Below, piece by piece: positions 18,605 to 27,812 of a stretch of DNA of 64,000 nucleotides. Position 1 is the stretch's first letter. Each line of letters starts with the position of its first letter. The position numbers were made by a program, and so were the translations under genes. This stretch comes from Citrobacter rodentium NBRC 105723 = DSM 16636 (lineage in GTDB: Bacteria > Pseudomonadota > Gammaproteobacteria > Enterobacterales > Enterobacteriaceae): contig NZ_CP082833.1 of assembly GCF_021278985.1 (NCBI RefSeq), positions 2,480,001 to 2,544,000 on the forward strand. Direction: 5' to 3'. Under the pieces are notes generated by a model. The model was not told where the DNA came from. It made no database searches and was given only the letters and a program-made list of their open reading frames with translations.

Positions 18605-19240
18605 ATGAATTTTACATTACCGATGAATACACTGTGTGCAGATTGTCAGTTACGTTGCCCGCATGCGATTAATACCCTGTTAAAAACAACATCGTGCGGG
18701 ACGATAAAAGTGGCGATCTGGCCGGGTGATAACCCTTTATTCACTGACTCACTTTTCTATATTCTCTCCGAAAACGATAAGCCAGCGCTGCATGAAGACC
18801 TTCTGCTGATTGATTTTTGTCTCGATAATATTGCATTTTTTATTGATGATGACTGGCTTGAAGGGTGGAAAAAAACAGGGGCGCGCATTGTGCTGGTCGT
18901 TGACCGTTTTATGCAGGCGTTAGCCCACTACTGGCATAAAAAACATCCGGCTCTCACTCTGCTTCCCGTTACCGGCGACGGGGGAAGCCAGTTTTTACGC
19001 GACCTGGAAAACGTCCTTAACGGGCAAAGCATTATGCCGGACGGCGTTACCGCAATAACGAACAATGAAATTTCGGTTCTGCGTAAGCGCATTACGGGCC
19101 TGTCGGCGCAACGTGTTGCCGCAGTTCTTAACTGCTCATTAAAAACCGTCTACAGCTGCCAGTACTCATTATGCCGAAAACTTGGTGCACCCGCGCGGCT
19201 TGAAAAACTCATTATTGAGCACTTCCATAGCCGATGCTGA
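18605..19240 (+). CDS. LuxR-type transcriptional regulator, EcpR/YqeH-like
   Basis: 211 residues. The N-terminus carries a Cys cluster CADCQLRC (C-x2-C-x3-C), also found in the YqeH-like protein at 44512. The middle resembles the EcpR (MatA) and YqeH input region: LLIDFCLDN, DDWLEGW, IVLVVDRFMQALAHYW. The C-terminus is a LuxR-type helix-turn-helix (ITNNEISVLRKRI, LNCSLKTVYSCQYSLCRKLG). The ecp operon in this window lacks ecpR at its head, and this gene lies about 2 kb beyond the operon's 3' end, so it may serve as the ecp activator. It is convergent with the EAL-LuxR gene that follows. Confidence 0.72.
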   Translation: MNFTLPMNTLCADCQLRCPHAINTLLKTTSCGTIKVAIWPGDNPLFTDSLFYILSENDKPALHEDLLLIDFCLDNIAFFIDDDWLEGWKKTGARIVLVVDRFMQALAHYWHKKHPALTLLPVTGDGGSQFLRDLENVLNGQSIMPDGVTAITNNEISVLRKRITGLSAQRVAAVLNCSLKTVYSCQYSLCRKLGAPARLEKLIIEHFHSRC

Positions 19241-19306
19241 CGCAACGTTTTCTGACCTGTTTGCATCGACATCGAAAGCGGGATTTCGATGCCGTTGATA
19301 TTAGCC

Positions 19307-20737
19307 TTACTTAACCTGAGCCAGTCCGGTAGCGTGTAAAGGTAATCTGTCAGGGACATGTTGATAGTGCATAAAGTCAGCAAAGGGAACTGGCGGTAAG
19401 AAGTAATAGCCCTGGAGAAAATGGATATTATTTTTGACTAACCATTGCTGTTGACAGGCATGTTCAACGCCTTCTGCGACGGTACGCAAACCCAGAATGT
19501 TAGCCAGATGAATAATCGATTCCAGCATAGGGACTGGCGTTTCACTATCCTTAATGACATTAATAAATGTCTTATCAATTTTTATCATATCCAGCTCCAG
19601 TTCGTGCAGATAATTGAGATTGGCATAGCCAGTGCCAAAATCATCAAGCGCAAACAGTACACCGCGATTACGCAGAGAGCGGATCAATTCTTTTATCGCG
19701 GGGGTAAAATTTAACGCCTGGTCTTCGGTAATCTCAATCATTAGCTTAATGGGTAGCTCCTGCGTTAACTCCATGAAGTGCAGGCATTGCCAGTAAATCA
19801 CCGGATTGCGTAATCCGGCTGGACCAATATTGAAGGAAACGAACAGCGCGTCGTTACTATTGAACTGTACTGACTGGAAATCTTTCGCTACGCGAGTCAT
19901 TAAATAATTGGTCAGCTCGCACATCAGGCCACTGTTTATTGCTAAAGGGATAAATTCTCTTTGAGAAATCGCATAATGATGTCCCTGAGGCCAGCGAGCC
20001 AGGATCTCTACACCACAGACTTCTCCCTGGACATTAAGTATGGGCTGATAATAGGGAACGATTTCTTGGCAAAGCATCGCCATGCTTAACCTGCTGGCAT
20101 TGAGCTCATCATAGTCTGGAGAGTAGGCATCGTCCGATACTGATGCATCGATCAATAAATCATTGCGGATCAAAAAGATAATCGAGTCATTGAATGAGTT
20201 AAAACCAAACCGATGGTTAATTTTCTCCCGATAGCGATAAATGGTTTTCAGCGCTACAGCATTAGCACGGCAAAAGTGGTGGAGACTCTCTTTAGTGAAT
20301 GAGGCATTGAGCAGTTCCTTTTCGAAGGTGGTTAAGTAAAAGGCATCCAGAAAGTTGTTTTCGGGATGACTTTTGTTCTGTTCAACGTTCAGCACTTTTT
20401 GGCGTAAAACTTTTATGATTTTTTTGGCACTCAGTTTCGCATTGATGCAGACAAAAGTTTCATAGCCGCGATTGAGGCATGGCGTGTCGTTCATGCGAAT
20501 GACAATGCTGTTCATGTTCACAAATAAAGAACTGTTATGTTCCAGCCACTTTTTGACCCAAAAAATGGGCAACCGGTTATCAATGATTAGCAGACAGGCT
20601 GGGTACTGCGGGGGTAATTGTGGCCTTTGAGTAATGTCTGCCTGAGCATCAACCAATAGCAAATCCGGTAACCAGGCTTTGAGCCCTGAAAAAAGATAGA
20701 CGTCATAGCTTAACAAGATGATTTTTTTCGTATTCAT
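19307..20737 (-). CDS. LuxR-type helix-turn-helix plus EAL-domain protein
   Basis: 476 residues from ATG 20737 (MNTKKIILLSYD). Residues 1-110 look like a degenerate receiver or EcpR-type input domain. A LuxR-like helix-turn-helix follows (HFCRANAVALKTIYRYREKI), then an EAL domain. The EAL signature is present as VEILARW, and the other key residues are kept: FNIGP, EITED, LDDFGTGYANL, KIDKTF, VAEGVE and QGYYF. It could therefore bind and perhaps cleave cyclic di-GMP while binding DNA. There is no membrane helix. The layout matches FimK, encoded 7 kb away. It stands alone, with its own upstream region and converging on the EcpR-like gene. Confidence 0.82.
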   Translation of the reverse strand: MNTKKIILLSYDVYLFSGLKAWLPDLLLVDAQADITQRPQLPPQYPACLLIIDNRLPIFWVKKWLEHNSSLFVNMNSIVIRMNDTPCLNRGYETFVCINAKLSAKKIIKVLRQKVLNVEQNKSHPENNFLDAFYLTTFEKELLNASFTKESLHHFCRANAVALKTIYRYREKINHRFGFNSFNDSIIFLIRNDLLIDASVSDDAYSPDYDELNASRLSMAMLCQEIVPYYQPILNVQGEVCGVEILARWPQGHHYAISQREFIPLAINSGLMCELTNYLMTRVAKDFQSVQFNSNDALFVSFNIGPAGLRNPVIYWQCLHFMELTQELPIKLMIEITEDQALNFTPAIKELIRSLRNRGVLFALDDFGTGYANLNYLHELELDMIKIDKTFINVIKDSETPVPMLESIIHLANILGLRTVAEGVEHACQQQWLVKNNIHFLQGYYFLPPVPFADFMHYQHVPDRLPLHATGLAQVK

Positions 20738-21113
20738 AGCGAGTCCCAGCGTAAGTTTATTGTATCGCGCCAACCCTGGCGGCAATATGAATCGGTTGTA
20801 GCGCACATTTTGTCTTTAAGGCAAATATAAACAGTGCGTGAATTTGCTCGCACAAAGCCAAATTCAGAGGTTGTAGCATATAATGCCAAAAATAAGATAA
20901 CACAAGAATATAAATCTGAATGAGTATAAGAAATAAAACCTCTTAATTTTAGTCCGTTTTAACACCTTCACCAGAGGTGAAAAAGATCATACCAATGGTG
21001 CAGGAGATGAAGATGGCTATAGGATGAATCTACATGGCGTTTATTCCTGAGCCAGGAACGTTGCGCTTATGGATGCTCGTAACGATAGAATCAATCATTT
21101 TAACAGGTTATCC
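20738..21113. promoter_or_regulatory. Intergenic region between ecpE and the EAL-LuxR gene
   Basis: About 375 AT-rich bases between two minus-strand genes. It should hold the promoter of the EAL-LuxR gene and the end of the ecp transcript. I see no obvious operator and no convincing terminator. Confidence 0.4.
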
Positions 21114-21815
21114 TTAGCGATCGCTTTCTCTGTCCGTCAGGCATCCCTTGCCGACGGGAATGTATTTTTGTAACGCGACGATAAATTTCTTATTGTTGGC
21201 TTTTAGCGCCGGACTGCTCCAGCTTTCTCCGGGCAGGAGATAGCGTATTTGCGCCTCATCGTCCGATGAATGACATCCCTTATGCACAATAACTTTAAAA
21301 AAGGTGTTGCCCGTATTTTTCAGCACCCCCTTTTGTTCATCAACGTTAAAATTCAGGTTGGTTTTCCTCGGTCTGACGATCAGGATGGTATCAATGGCGA
21401 TGGCTGGCATTGCTTCTCCTTTCTTGCCGTGCCTGCGATCGGTAAACAGGGTGATGGGGATTTCACGAAACAGTATCCGATAATATCGCTCGGTGGCATC
21501 CGCAGGCCCACGATAAAAAATCTTAAAGTATTCACCCTGTCCCGGAGCGAGAGAGAAATTCAACGGTGTAAAAAGCAGTTCGCCTTCCGATATCGCGCTG
21601 CGTTTCTCACCTCCTGGCCCCGGTTTATCAATTTTTACCGCAGCCATGCTGTACAGGTTGCGCTGTTTACTGTCGTTATAAATTCGTTTGCTAATAAACG
21701 ACTTACCCACAGGTATCTCAAATATTGTTGATTCCAGATAGACCGCATGGGACGAAAATACCGCCATTGACGCCATCAAAAACACGCCTTTTAACCAGCC
21801 TGGTTGACATTTCAT
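21114..21815 (-). CDS. ecpE: EcpE-like periplasmic chaperone of the common pilus
   Basis: 233 residues, last gene of the ecp operon. A signal sequence (GVFLMASMAVFSSHA) precedes a chaperone fold of the EcpB/EcpE type, seen as FEIPVGKSFISKRIYNDS, LNFSLAPGQGEYFKIFYRGP, RYYRILFREIPI and the late LLPGESWSSPALKA. The second, non-identical chaperone in E. coli Ecp is thought to assist assembly of the tip protein. The start codon overlaps the ecpD stop by four bases (ATGA), showing translational coupling. Confidence 0.82.
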   Translation of the reverse strand: MKCQPGWLKGVFLMASMAVFSSHAVYLESTIFEIPVGKSFISKRIYNDSKQRNLYSMAAVKIDKPGPGGEKRSAISEGELLFTPLNFSLAPGQGEYFKIFYRGPADATERYYRILFREIPITLFTDRRHGKKGEAMPAIAIDTILIVRPRKTNLNFNVDEQKGVLKNTGNTFFKVIVHKGCHSSDDEAQIRYLLPGESWSSPALKANNKKFIVALQKYIPVGKGCLTDRESDR

Positions 21816-23428
21816 TGCGTCACACCCATCCAGTTGGCCGTGACTTTAATTTCGCCGGTCGCGCTCACGACGCCCTCCCAGTTGTTCCCGGTGACGGTAA
21901 ATAATGAACGCGGATCGTTCATTGGAAACAAGAGCTTCAGATCGGTCATAAAATAGCTACCATCATCGGTATTATTCATATCCCAGGGCGTTTGTTGCCA
22001 CTGGGCATCGCCCATCTCTATTGCCGCTTCGCTACAGCTGTTACGCTTTTGTATTACGCCACCTGACCGGCTGTTATATTGCAGGTAGGCTGGCACCGGA
22101 ACGGAAATTCCATCCTGCGCGGACTGAAAAAGACAATACGGCACGCCATCTACCGTGGCGCTGTCGCCGATGACCTGCGCGGTGATCGTATCGGCCTGGC
22201 GCGGTCCGGAAACGGTAACTCTGTAGCTCATCTCTATAGGATTGCTGTCGCCAATCGTACCGCTGCCGCTTGCGGAGGTTGTGTTATCAGAAGAGAGGAT
22301 GCTGATGCCATATTCCTTTGGCACAATGTTAAGCTGTAACGATGGCGTAAACTGATAATGGCCGGATTCCGGCGTTAAGCCATTATAAAAACCAAAGGTA
22401 AAGGGTTGGCTATTGGTAATGCTGACGCCAGCCTCGACAAGTTTTTTCAGAAAATTTTTCGACAGAAAAATATGGATATATTCGCCTGAGGTCTTGAATA
22501 CATTATAATAAATCGTTGATGCGTTGTAATTATACCATGTTGAACCGTCGCCAGAGTATTTTACCGATGTGGCCGTCGGGGTAAAACCCAGCATATCCGT
22601 ATCAATATAGGCTCTGAACGTCAGTGATGCAGTGAGGTTAGTCGACTGTTGCAGGTTATATTTGACCATCTTGCAAATAATGCCATCGTTATTATCTACA
22701 ATGCCGAGTTCGCAGTAGCCTGAATCTTTGGCAATCCCAGGCGTACCATCGCTGGCTACCCATAACTCCTGAAAGGCATTGGTTGATTCGAGTGATAAAT
22801 GACCACGCTTGGTCAGGGTATAATTAATATAATTCCATAATCCTGAATTCTGGTCTTTACAACGTTCGCCTGAAGAGTAATCGTAATTTACCGAGGTATA
22901 ACAGCGGTTAAATACGTAAGTTTCGCTGCTACCCGTTGGCATGTTACGAAAATACTCATAGGCCGAGTCAGTTAACGATGCGAAGCCGTAAGCGCCGCCA
23001 ACCACACCGGCTACGGGGGCGACCTGAACATGATAAACACCATTTTTATCAGTGCCTTGCCCGGCGATAAAACCGCTTTCAGGGCATTGCGTTCCCTTGT
23101 AACAACGGCTGCCCCGAAACGGACCGTCGATAGGGGAGTTATCGATCCACAAATCCTGATAATAGTTGGCGGGTGTAAGCCAGCCGACATAACCAAAATA
23201 CCCCAGACTGACCTGAGTCGTACCGTATTTTACCCATGTATTTGAACCGCTGAATCGCGGATCAAGTAATGATGGCGTAATTAAGTATTCCTTGTCCACG
23301 GCGTTTTCAATAAATAAGAAGTTATTGCTGACAGAACCGGATGTACGCGCATTTAAAGCCATCGCCGGTAAAGGCAGTCCGTTTATCAGCACCAGTGCCG
23401 ACAGGAGAATATTTTTAAAATTTTTCAT
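21812..23428 (-). CDS. ecpD: EcpD-like tip adhesin of the common pilus
   Basis: 538 residues, near the 547 of E. coli EcpD. A signal peptide ending PAMA is followed by a large secreted protein with several Cys pairs (GSRCYKGTQCPESG, NRCYTSVN, YCELGIVDN) and no repeats. EcpD is the polymerisable tip subunit that binds host cells in the E. coli common pilus. It follows the usher gene by three bases and is coupled to ecpE. The reading frame is intact. Confidence 0.82.
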   Translation of the reverse strand: MKNFKNILLSALVLINGLPLPAMALNARTSGSVSNNFLFIENAVDKEYLITPSLLDPRFSGSNTWVKYGTTQVSLGYFGYVGWLTPANYYQDLWIDNSPIDGPFRGSRCYKGTQCPESGFIAGQGTDKNGVYHVQVAPVAGVVGGAYGFASLTDSAYEYFRNMPTGSSETYVFNRCYTSVNYDYSSGERCKDQNSGLWNYINYTLTKRGHLSLESTNAFQELWVASDGTPGIAKDSGYCELGIVDNNDGIICKMVKYNLQQSTNLTASLTFRAYIDTDMLGFTPTATSVKYSGDGSTWYNYNASTIYYNVFKTSGEYIHIFLSKNFLKKLVEAGVSITNSQPFTFGFYNGLTPESGHYQFTPSLQLNIVPKEYGISILSSDNTTSASGSGTIGDSNPIEMSYRVTVSGPRQADTITAQVIGDSATVDGVPYCLFQSAQDGISVPVPAYLQYNSRSGGVIQKRNSCSEAAIEMGDAQWQQTPWDMNNTDDGSYFMTDLKLLFPMNDPRSLFTVTGNNWEGVVSATGEIKVTANWMGVTQ

Positions 23429-23431
23429 ACG

Positions 23432-25918
23432 TTATCTTTGTGCCATTGAGGTTTGCGCCCTACATTTCACCTCGCCCACCCATGCCGCGCCGCGGGCCTT
23501 TTCGAGGTCGAGATCGGCTTCGCACCGGCCGCCATTCGCGGAAATCAGGGTGATGACGGGATATTTCTTGTCTATATCAATAGCGAATTCGCCTTTCGCA
23601 TCGGTGCGCGTTTTCCCAATATGGTTATGAATTTCGGTATTGGTCGCCAGCTGGCCGTTCGGGTAGCGGATGCGACCAAACACGGTGACCATACTTTTCA
23701 CTTCCGGATTGATTACCCCGACGTTGCCGGGATAGAGCGTCAGCTCATGGGTACGGCCCGAGACGATATCGAAGCTGTCTTCCGAATTTTTATCATTGAG
23801 TATTTCCATTCGGTACTGCGCGTAAGGCGGCAGGGCGATAAAGTTTGATTTACCGCCGAGCAGGTAATTGCGGCCGTTGATTTTTGCCGCCAGCTTTCCT
23901 TCGCCGACTAAACCGGTGTTCACAATGATTCCCGCACGCTGTCGTTCTTCACTCAGAGCAACGTTTTTACCGCTCCACGCCACGGAACCCTGCGATGTAA
24001 AGTTCATATTGGTCGAATTGTCCGCCGAACGCGTAGCCGAGACGACTCCGGCGTTATACTTCGTGGCGTAATTGATATTGCCATTCACCGAATAATTATT
24101 GTCATAATGCTGTTCGCCATTCAGGCGCGTAGAGGCAGACACGCCAACCGACCTGATGGCGCCTTCGCTAAATTGTTTACGCGCGCTGAGGTTACCCTGC
24201 GTACTGCCGTAACGATCGCGGGACACGCCCATACTCAGCCAGGATGCCAGAGGCAAAGAAAAGTCCAGGCTGACGTAACGCTCCTGGCGACCGTCATCAT
24301 TGCGGTTGTTATGGTAATAACGCTGGAGCCCGTCGCGTAGTCCGATGGTGGCGTAGCGGCCGGAGTACAGCGTTGTGCTGTAATCCAGGTTGCGGTATTT
24401 ATTGCCTGAATAGCGGTTTTCCGTCTGGCTTAGCGTTAAGGAACCGGCGTGGGGAATAAATTTCCCGAGGTTAATCGTACCGCCGACAGAATAGTTATCG
24501 CGTTCCTGAACGGGCAATCTGTCGCCAATGTGACTGTCTTCGCGTGAGGCCCAGAGTGAACCATATCCACCGGGCGCGTTCAGACTGATATTACTGACGT
24601 TTCGCCAGGAGGAATCATTGGCCGCCAGCGTCTGATTGCCCAGGCTAATATATTCGTTGACGTTCAGCCTCAGGTCCGTTTCATTGACCATGTTATCGCC
24701 AAAACCATATAACGTGGTTTTCACGTTTAACCCTGACAATATCGCCAGCGTTATCGATGCGGCGCCGCCGGCGATCCACGTTTGCTCGCTGCCTGCATCA
24801 GAGTAGTGATGAAGTTTATAACTTACCCGATCGTAGTCCAGTGAACCGCCGAACAGTTGCCAGTACAGGCCCTGAATGCCCGCTGGCTGCTGGCGGGCAA
24901 AGATTTTATTCACCCGGCTCACCCGACTGTTCACCGTGCGGCCATTTATCACAACGTTAACGGTGACATCATAGACGCCGTAGGGAAAGCGGCTGGTATC
25001 AATTTCATAACTGCCCATATTAAAGTTTTGCACGCTAAGCAGACGCCCGTCTCTTAATACGTGGACTTCACCTGTCGCCGGTAGAAATACGGTTATCGGA
25101 GTTAATGTGAGCGAATTTTTTTCAATCACGGTACTTCCTTTATTGCCATAGCTGACGCCATAGATTTTTCCGCCGTTCAGCGCATTGAGGCTGGCAATAG
25201 TTTGCACGTTCCAGGTATCGAGCATCCCCAACGCCAGCCGGTGTCCTTCATAATCCCGTTCATACATCGCGCGATAGAGCTTGCTGGTATTATTACTGTC
25301 GCCAATTCCATAGAAAGAGCCATTGATGTTCAGATGGTGCTCACGTAACGAGATGGTGTTGTCCAGGGTCACATAGCTGCGTGAACTGCTGCCGGTACGA
25401 TAACTGTTGTAATACGTGCCCAGGTTATAGTTCAGAACGTTTGAAAGCGTGTCCACGCTGGACGGCCCCAGCAGGCTGCTTCGTGCAACAATGGCTTCCG
25501 TCAGCGCATCCTTACTGACAATCAGTTCCAGATGGAACGAGGCGATATTCAACTTCAGGCGAGCATCCGCGGAGAGTTCGATAAAGGTATTATCGCGAAG
25601 TTTTACATCGCGAATGTTCTCCACCATTTGCCGGGTTTTGCTGGATAACACCGCATTGCCAGGCAATTCTGCAATGGCGATCGCTTTCACCGTAATATGC
25701 CCTTCGGAGAGCGAAACGATCGCATCGGCAATTCGTTGCTGGCTTTTTTCGTCAGTTTCGTGGTAACGAATATAAACCGGAACGCTCATCCCCTGCTCAA
25801 GGGAGCGAGAGAAAGCGCCTGGGATAATATATTTACCCACTTTTGTCGGTGCTGAATGTACAACTATCGGAGCCAGCACAAGTAAAAGGGTAATACTTCC
25901 CTGGACAAAATATTTCAT
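23432..25918 (-). CDS. ecpC: EcpC-like outer-membrane usher of the common pilus
   Basis: 828 residues (E. coli EcpC is 841). It belongs to the alternate usher group, which lacks classical FimD-type signatures. A signal peptide is followed by GKYIIPGAFSRSLEQGMSVPV, a long stretch of alternating barrel strands (SLDYDRVSYKLHHY, GYGSLWASRED, SLPLASWLSMGVSRDRYGS), and a C-terminal beta-sandwich domain with VFGRIRYPNGQLATNTEI. It would form the pore exporting EcpA and EcpD. It lies between ecpB and ecpD in one operon. Confidence 0.88.
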   Translation of the reverse strand: MKYFVQGSITLLLVLAPIVVHSAPTKVGKYIIPGAFSRSLEQGMSVPVYIRYHETDEKSQQRIADAIVSLSEGHITVKAIAIAELPGNAVLSSKTRQMVENIRDVKLRDNTFIELSADARLKLNIASFHLELIVSKDALTEAIVARSSLLGPSSVDTLSNVLNYNLGTYYNSYRTGSSSRSYVTLDNTISLREHHLNINGSFYGIGDSNNTSKLYRAMYERDYEGHRLALGMLDTWNVQTIASLNALNGGKIYGVSYGNKGSTVIEKNSLTLTPITVFLPATGEVHVLRDGRLLSVQNFNMGSYEIDTSRFPYGVYDVTVNVVINGRTVNSRVSRVNKIFARQQPAGIQGLYWQLFGGSLDYDRVSYKLHHYSDAGSEQTWIAGGAASITLAILSGLNVKTTLYGFGDNMVNETDLRLNVNEYISLGNQTLAANDSSWRNVSNISLNAPGGYGSLWASREDSHIGDRLPVQERDNYSVGGTINLGKFIPHAGSLTLSQTENRYSGNKYRNLDYSTTLYSGRYATIGLRDGLQRYYHNNRNDDGRQERYVSLDFSLPLASWLSMGVSRDRYGSTQGNLSARKQFSEGAIRSVGVSASTRLNGEQHYDNNYSVNGNINYATKYNAGVVSATRSADNSTNMNFTSQGSVAWSGKNVALSEERQRAGIIVNTGLVGEGKLAAKINGRNYLLGGKSNFIALPPYAQYRMEILNDKNSEDSFDIVSGRTHELTLYPGNVGVINPEVKSMVTVFGRIRYPNGQLATNTEIHNHIGKTRTDAKGEFAIDIDKKYPVITLISANGGRCEADLDLEKARGAAWVGEVKCRAQTSMAQR

Positions 25919-25981
25919 TGTCGTCCGCTTCCTTTCTTCCCGGTATTTGGTCGTTGTCCGTGCGAATACGTTTAATAATTA

Positions 25982-26659
25982 TTATTTGACCGTGATAAAT
26001 CGCTTACCATGCCAGATGCCAATATGAGAGCGGTTGCTGTTCACGTCGGTTAACTGCAGCGTTATTTTGGTGCCCGGCATAACGTAATAACGTTCGCGGC
26101 AACCTTTGCCCTTATCCTGCGTTTTATCCTTACACGCGCCATAGGCGATGACGCGGAATGACACATTGCCGGTATTGCTGATGACCTCTCTCTGGTGGCT
26201 GTAATCAAAACGTTCTTTGCGCGGCGCGACGACAAGAAGGGTGCCTATCTCAGCAGAGGCCGTCGCTACCGCCATTTTGCTGGCTTTGGTTGCCGCGTTT
26301 TCACCGATCGGTTCGTCAATCCATTGCAGACGGTAATAACGTTCGGTGCCGTCTTCCGGGCCGTTATAAAAAAAGCGAAACACATCTGTCGCCTGGCCCG
26401 GCAGAATGAGATTGGCTGGCGTGGAGAGTAACTCGCCATTATTGGCCGATTTAATCTCGACGCCATCCGCCAGCGGTGACGACAGCTGTTTTACCGACAC
26501 GCTGACAAATCGCGCGGAATCGGTCGTATTGGTGACCTCTTTCGATAATGTACGTTCACCGGAAGTCATTATCGAGGTGATATCCCCGACGTTAATTGCC
26601 TGGCCGGATAGCGGGATAAAAAGTTCCGCCAGAATGAGCGCTATTAACCCTTTTTTCAT
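25982..26659 (-). CDS. ecpB: EcpB-like periplasmic chaperone of the common pilus
   Basis: 225 residues from ATG 26659 (MKKGLIALILAELF). An open extension to 26785 runs back into ecpA and has no signal peptide at its start, so I reject it. The mature part shows INVGDITSIMTSGERTLSKEV, PANLILPGQATDVFRFFYNGP, RYYRLQWIDEPI, and a late Cys pair (GACKDKTQDKGKGC). It should bind EcpA pilin in the periplasm and deliver it to EcpC. A stem-loop between ecpA and ecpB probably lowers its expression relative to the pilin. Confidence 0.85.
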   Translation of the reverse strand: MKKGLIALILAELFIPLSGQAINVGDITSIMTSGERTLSKEVTNTTDSARFVSVSVKQLSSPLADGVEIKSANNGELLSTPANLILPGQATDVFRFFYNGPEDGTERYYRLQWIDEPIGENAATKASKMAVATASAEIGTLLVVAPRKERFDYSHQREVISNTGNVSFRVIAYGACKDKTQDKGKGCRERYYVMPGTKITLQLTDVNSNRSHIGIWHGKRFITVK

Positions 26660-26676
26660 GATAATTCTCCCTGAAA

Positions 26677-26700
26677 ATTCGGGAGAAATGCCTCCCGAAT
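26677..26700 (-). terminator. Stem-loop between ecpA and ecpB
   Basis: Perfect 9-bp stem ATTCGGGAG/CTCCCGAAT with a 6-base loop, followed on the minus strand by TTTTCAGG. It lies 15 bases after the ecpA stop and is likely a leaky terminator that keeps pilin mRNA in excess. Confidence 0.6.
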
Positions 26701-26714
26701 CATTATCATCACGT

Positions 26715-27308
26715 TTACGGCGTTGCTGCCGGCGTGGTCCATGTAGCGGTAAACTGAACCTTGACATCACCTGTCCAGTAGCCATCCGGCAGGGAGGCGA
26801 AGTCGGTCACTGGCGTGGCGCCATCCGTCGTTGCAGAGGCGATGGAGAATGTGAAATCAGATCGATCGCTGACGCGCTCGGTGCCGTTATATGCACCTTC
26901 CGCCAGCAGATTTTCCAGACCGGAGGTTTTTGTTTTATTCACCAGTACGGTTTCGCTGGCGCTGGAGAGGGCAGTGCCATTCCATATGACGCCTACATTC
27001 AGCGTCGAGGCATCGCCGCTGGAGTTGATCAGGGTATTGCTAATGAGCTTTGCCGTCAGTTCAAAATCGGTCGCCCCTTCTTTGCCCGGAATAGTAATGT
27101 CAAATGCGCCATTCTGGGTATTAAATACGTTTAAACCCTGGGCATACTGGAATGACAGGGAATTCAGCGGGGTAATAACCAGCTCGCTTCTGGTGTCTTT
27201 TATTGCCGTTGCGTCCCATGTTGCGGTTGATTCAATAGAGACGTCCGCGGTCGCATTTGCTGTCGCAAAAACAGAAGCCAGAGATGCGGCCAGTAATATT
27301 TTTTTCAC
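26715..27308 (-). CDS. ecpA: EcpA-like major pilin of the common pilus
   Basis: 197 residues from GTG 27308, placed by a strong AGGAG nine to ten bases upstream and by the signal peptide VKKILLAASLASVFATANA. The upstream in-frame ATG at 27386 would put a charged tail before the signal and is unlikely. E. coli EcpA has 195 residues and shares TWSATAKKDT (here TWDATAIKDT), LVVTPLGSLAFQYA (here LVITPLNSLSFQYA), STLNVGV, LPEGIWSGDV (here LPDGYWTGDV) and VQFTATW. It lacks cysteines, as EcpA does. It heads the five-gene ecp operon. Confidence 0.9.
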   Translation of the reverse strand: MKKILLAASLASVFATANATADVSIESTATWDATAIKDTRSELVITPLNSLSFQYAQGLNVFNTQNGAFDITIPGKEGATDFELTAKLISNTLINSSGDASTLNVGVIWNGTALSSASETVLVNKTKTSGLENLLAEGAYNGTERVSDRSDFTFSIASATTDGATPVTDFASLPDGYWTGDVKVQFTATWTTPAATP

Positions 27309-27812
27309 TTTTGTCTTCTCCTGAGAACAAATCCTCTGCGGCGGTTTAATATACGTCGCGCGCAGATCCTTTTTTATTGCAAGCAATAATTGCCGCAGTA
27401 AAAATTATCTTTTGAAAAATCGGAGCGCTCAACTCTCGTTAAAAGTATGGAATAGTAAAAAACGGGCGTTTGCCCGTCAGCGAAAAAGGAATGAATCTAT
27501 TATTCAGCATGTTTGTTTGGTTGTGATTGTGGATTTGGTGCTTTTGACTGGAAAAGGATGCTGGCGTGTTCTTTTGTCTGTTTTTTTTCTTTTTGATAAA
27601 AACTCTAAGATTAATCTCACAACTTTTGTGGAAAATTCTTACAAAACATAACGATACTAAACCAGAATGCTAACATATTTAAATGTTTTGTTTTTGTTGT
27701 GAATTTGTTTTATTTTATGTTGTTGGGGAATAATCCTATAATAAAAGGCTAATTTCAGGGATATTCTTAATTTTCCGCGCGATAAAATGTCGCGCTATCC
27801 GTCGGTTTTAAC
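27309..27812. promoter_or_regulatory. Upstream region of the ecp operon
   Basis: About 500 very AT-rich bases between fimK and ecpA, both on the minus strand. It contains the ecp promoter region. A small stem (GCGCGA/TCGCGC, near 27777-27795) just after fimK could end the fim transcript. In E. coli the regulator gene ecpR sits directly upstream of ecpA. Here no regulator gene is present. A short plus-strand frame inside is not credible. Confidence 0.5.

Noticed and set aside
27412..27651. Plus-strand frame of 79 codons before ecpA
   Set aside because: Very AT-rich with a Lys/Asn/Phe-biased translation, no ribosome site and on the strand opposite to all local genes.
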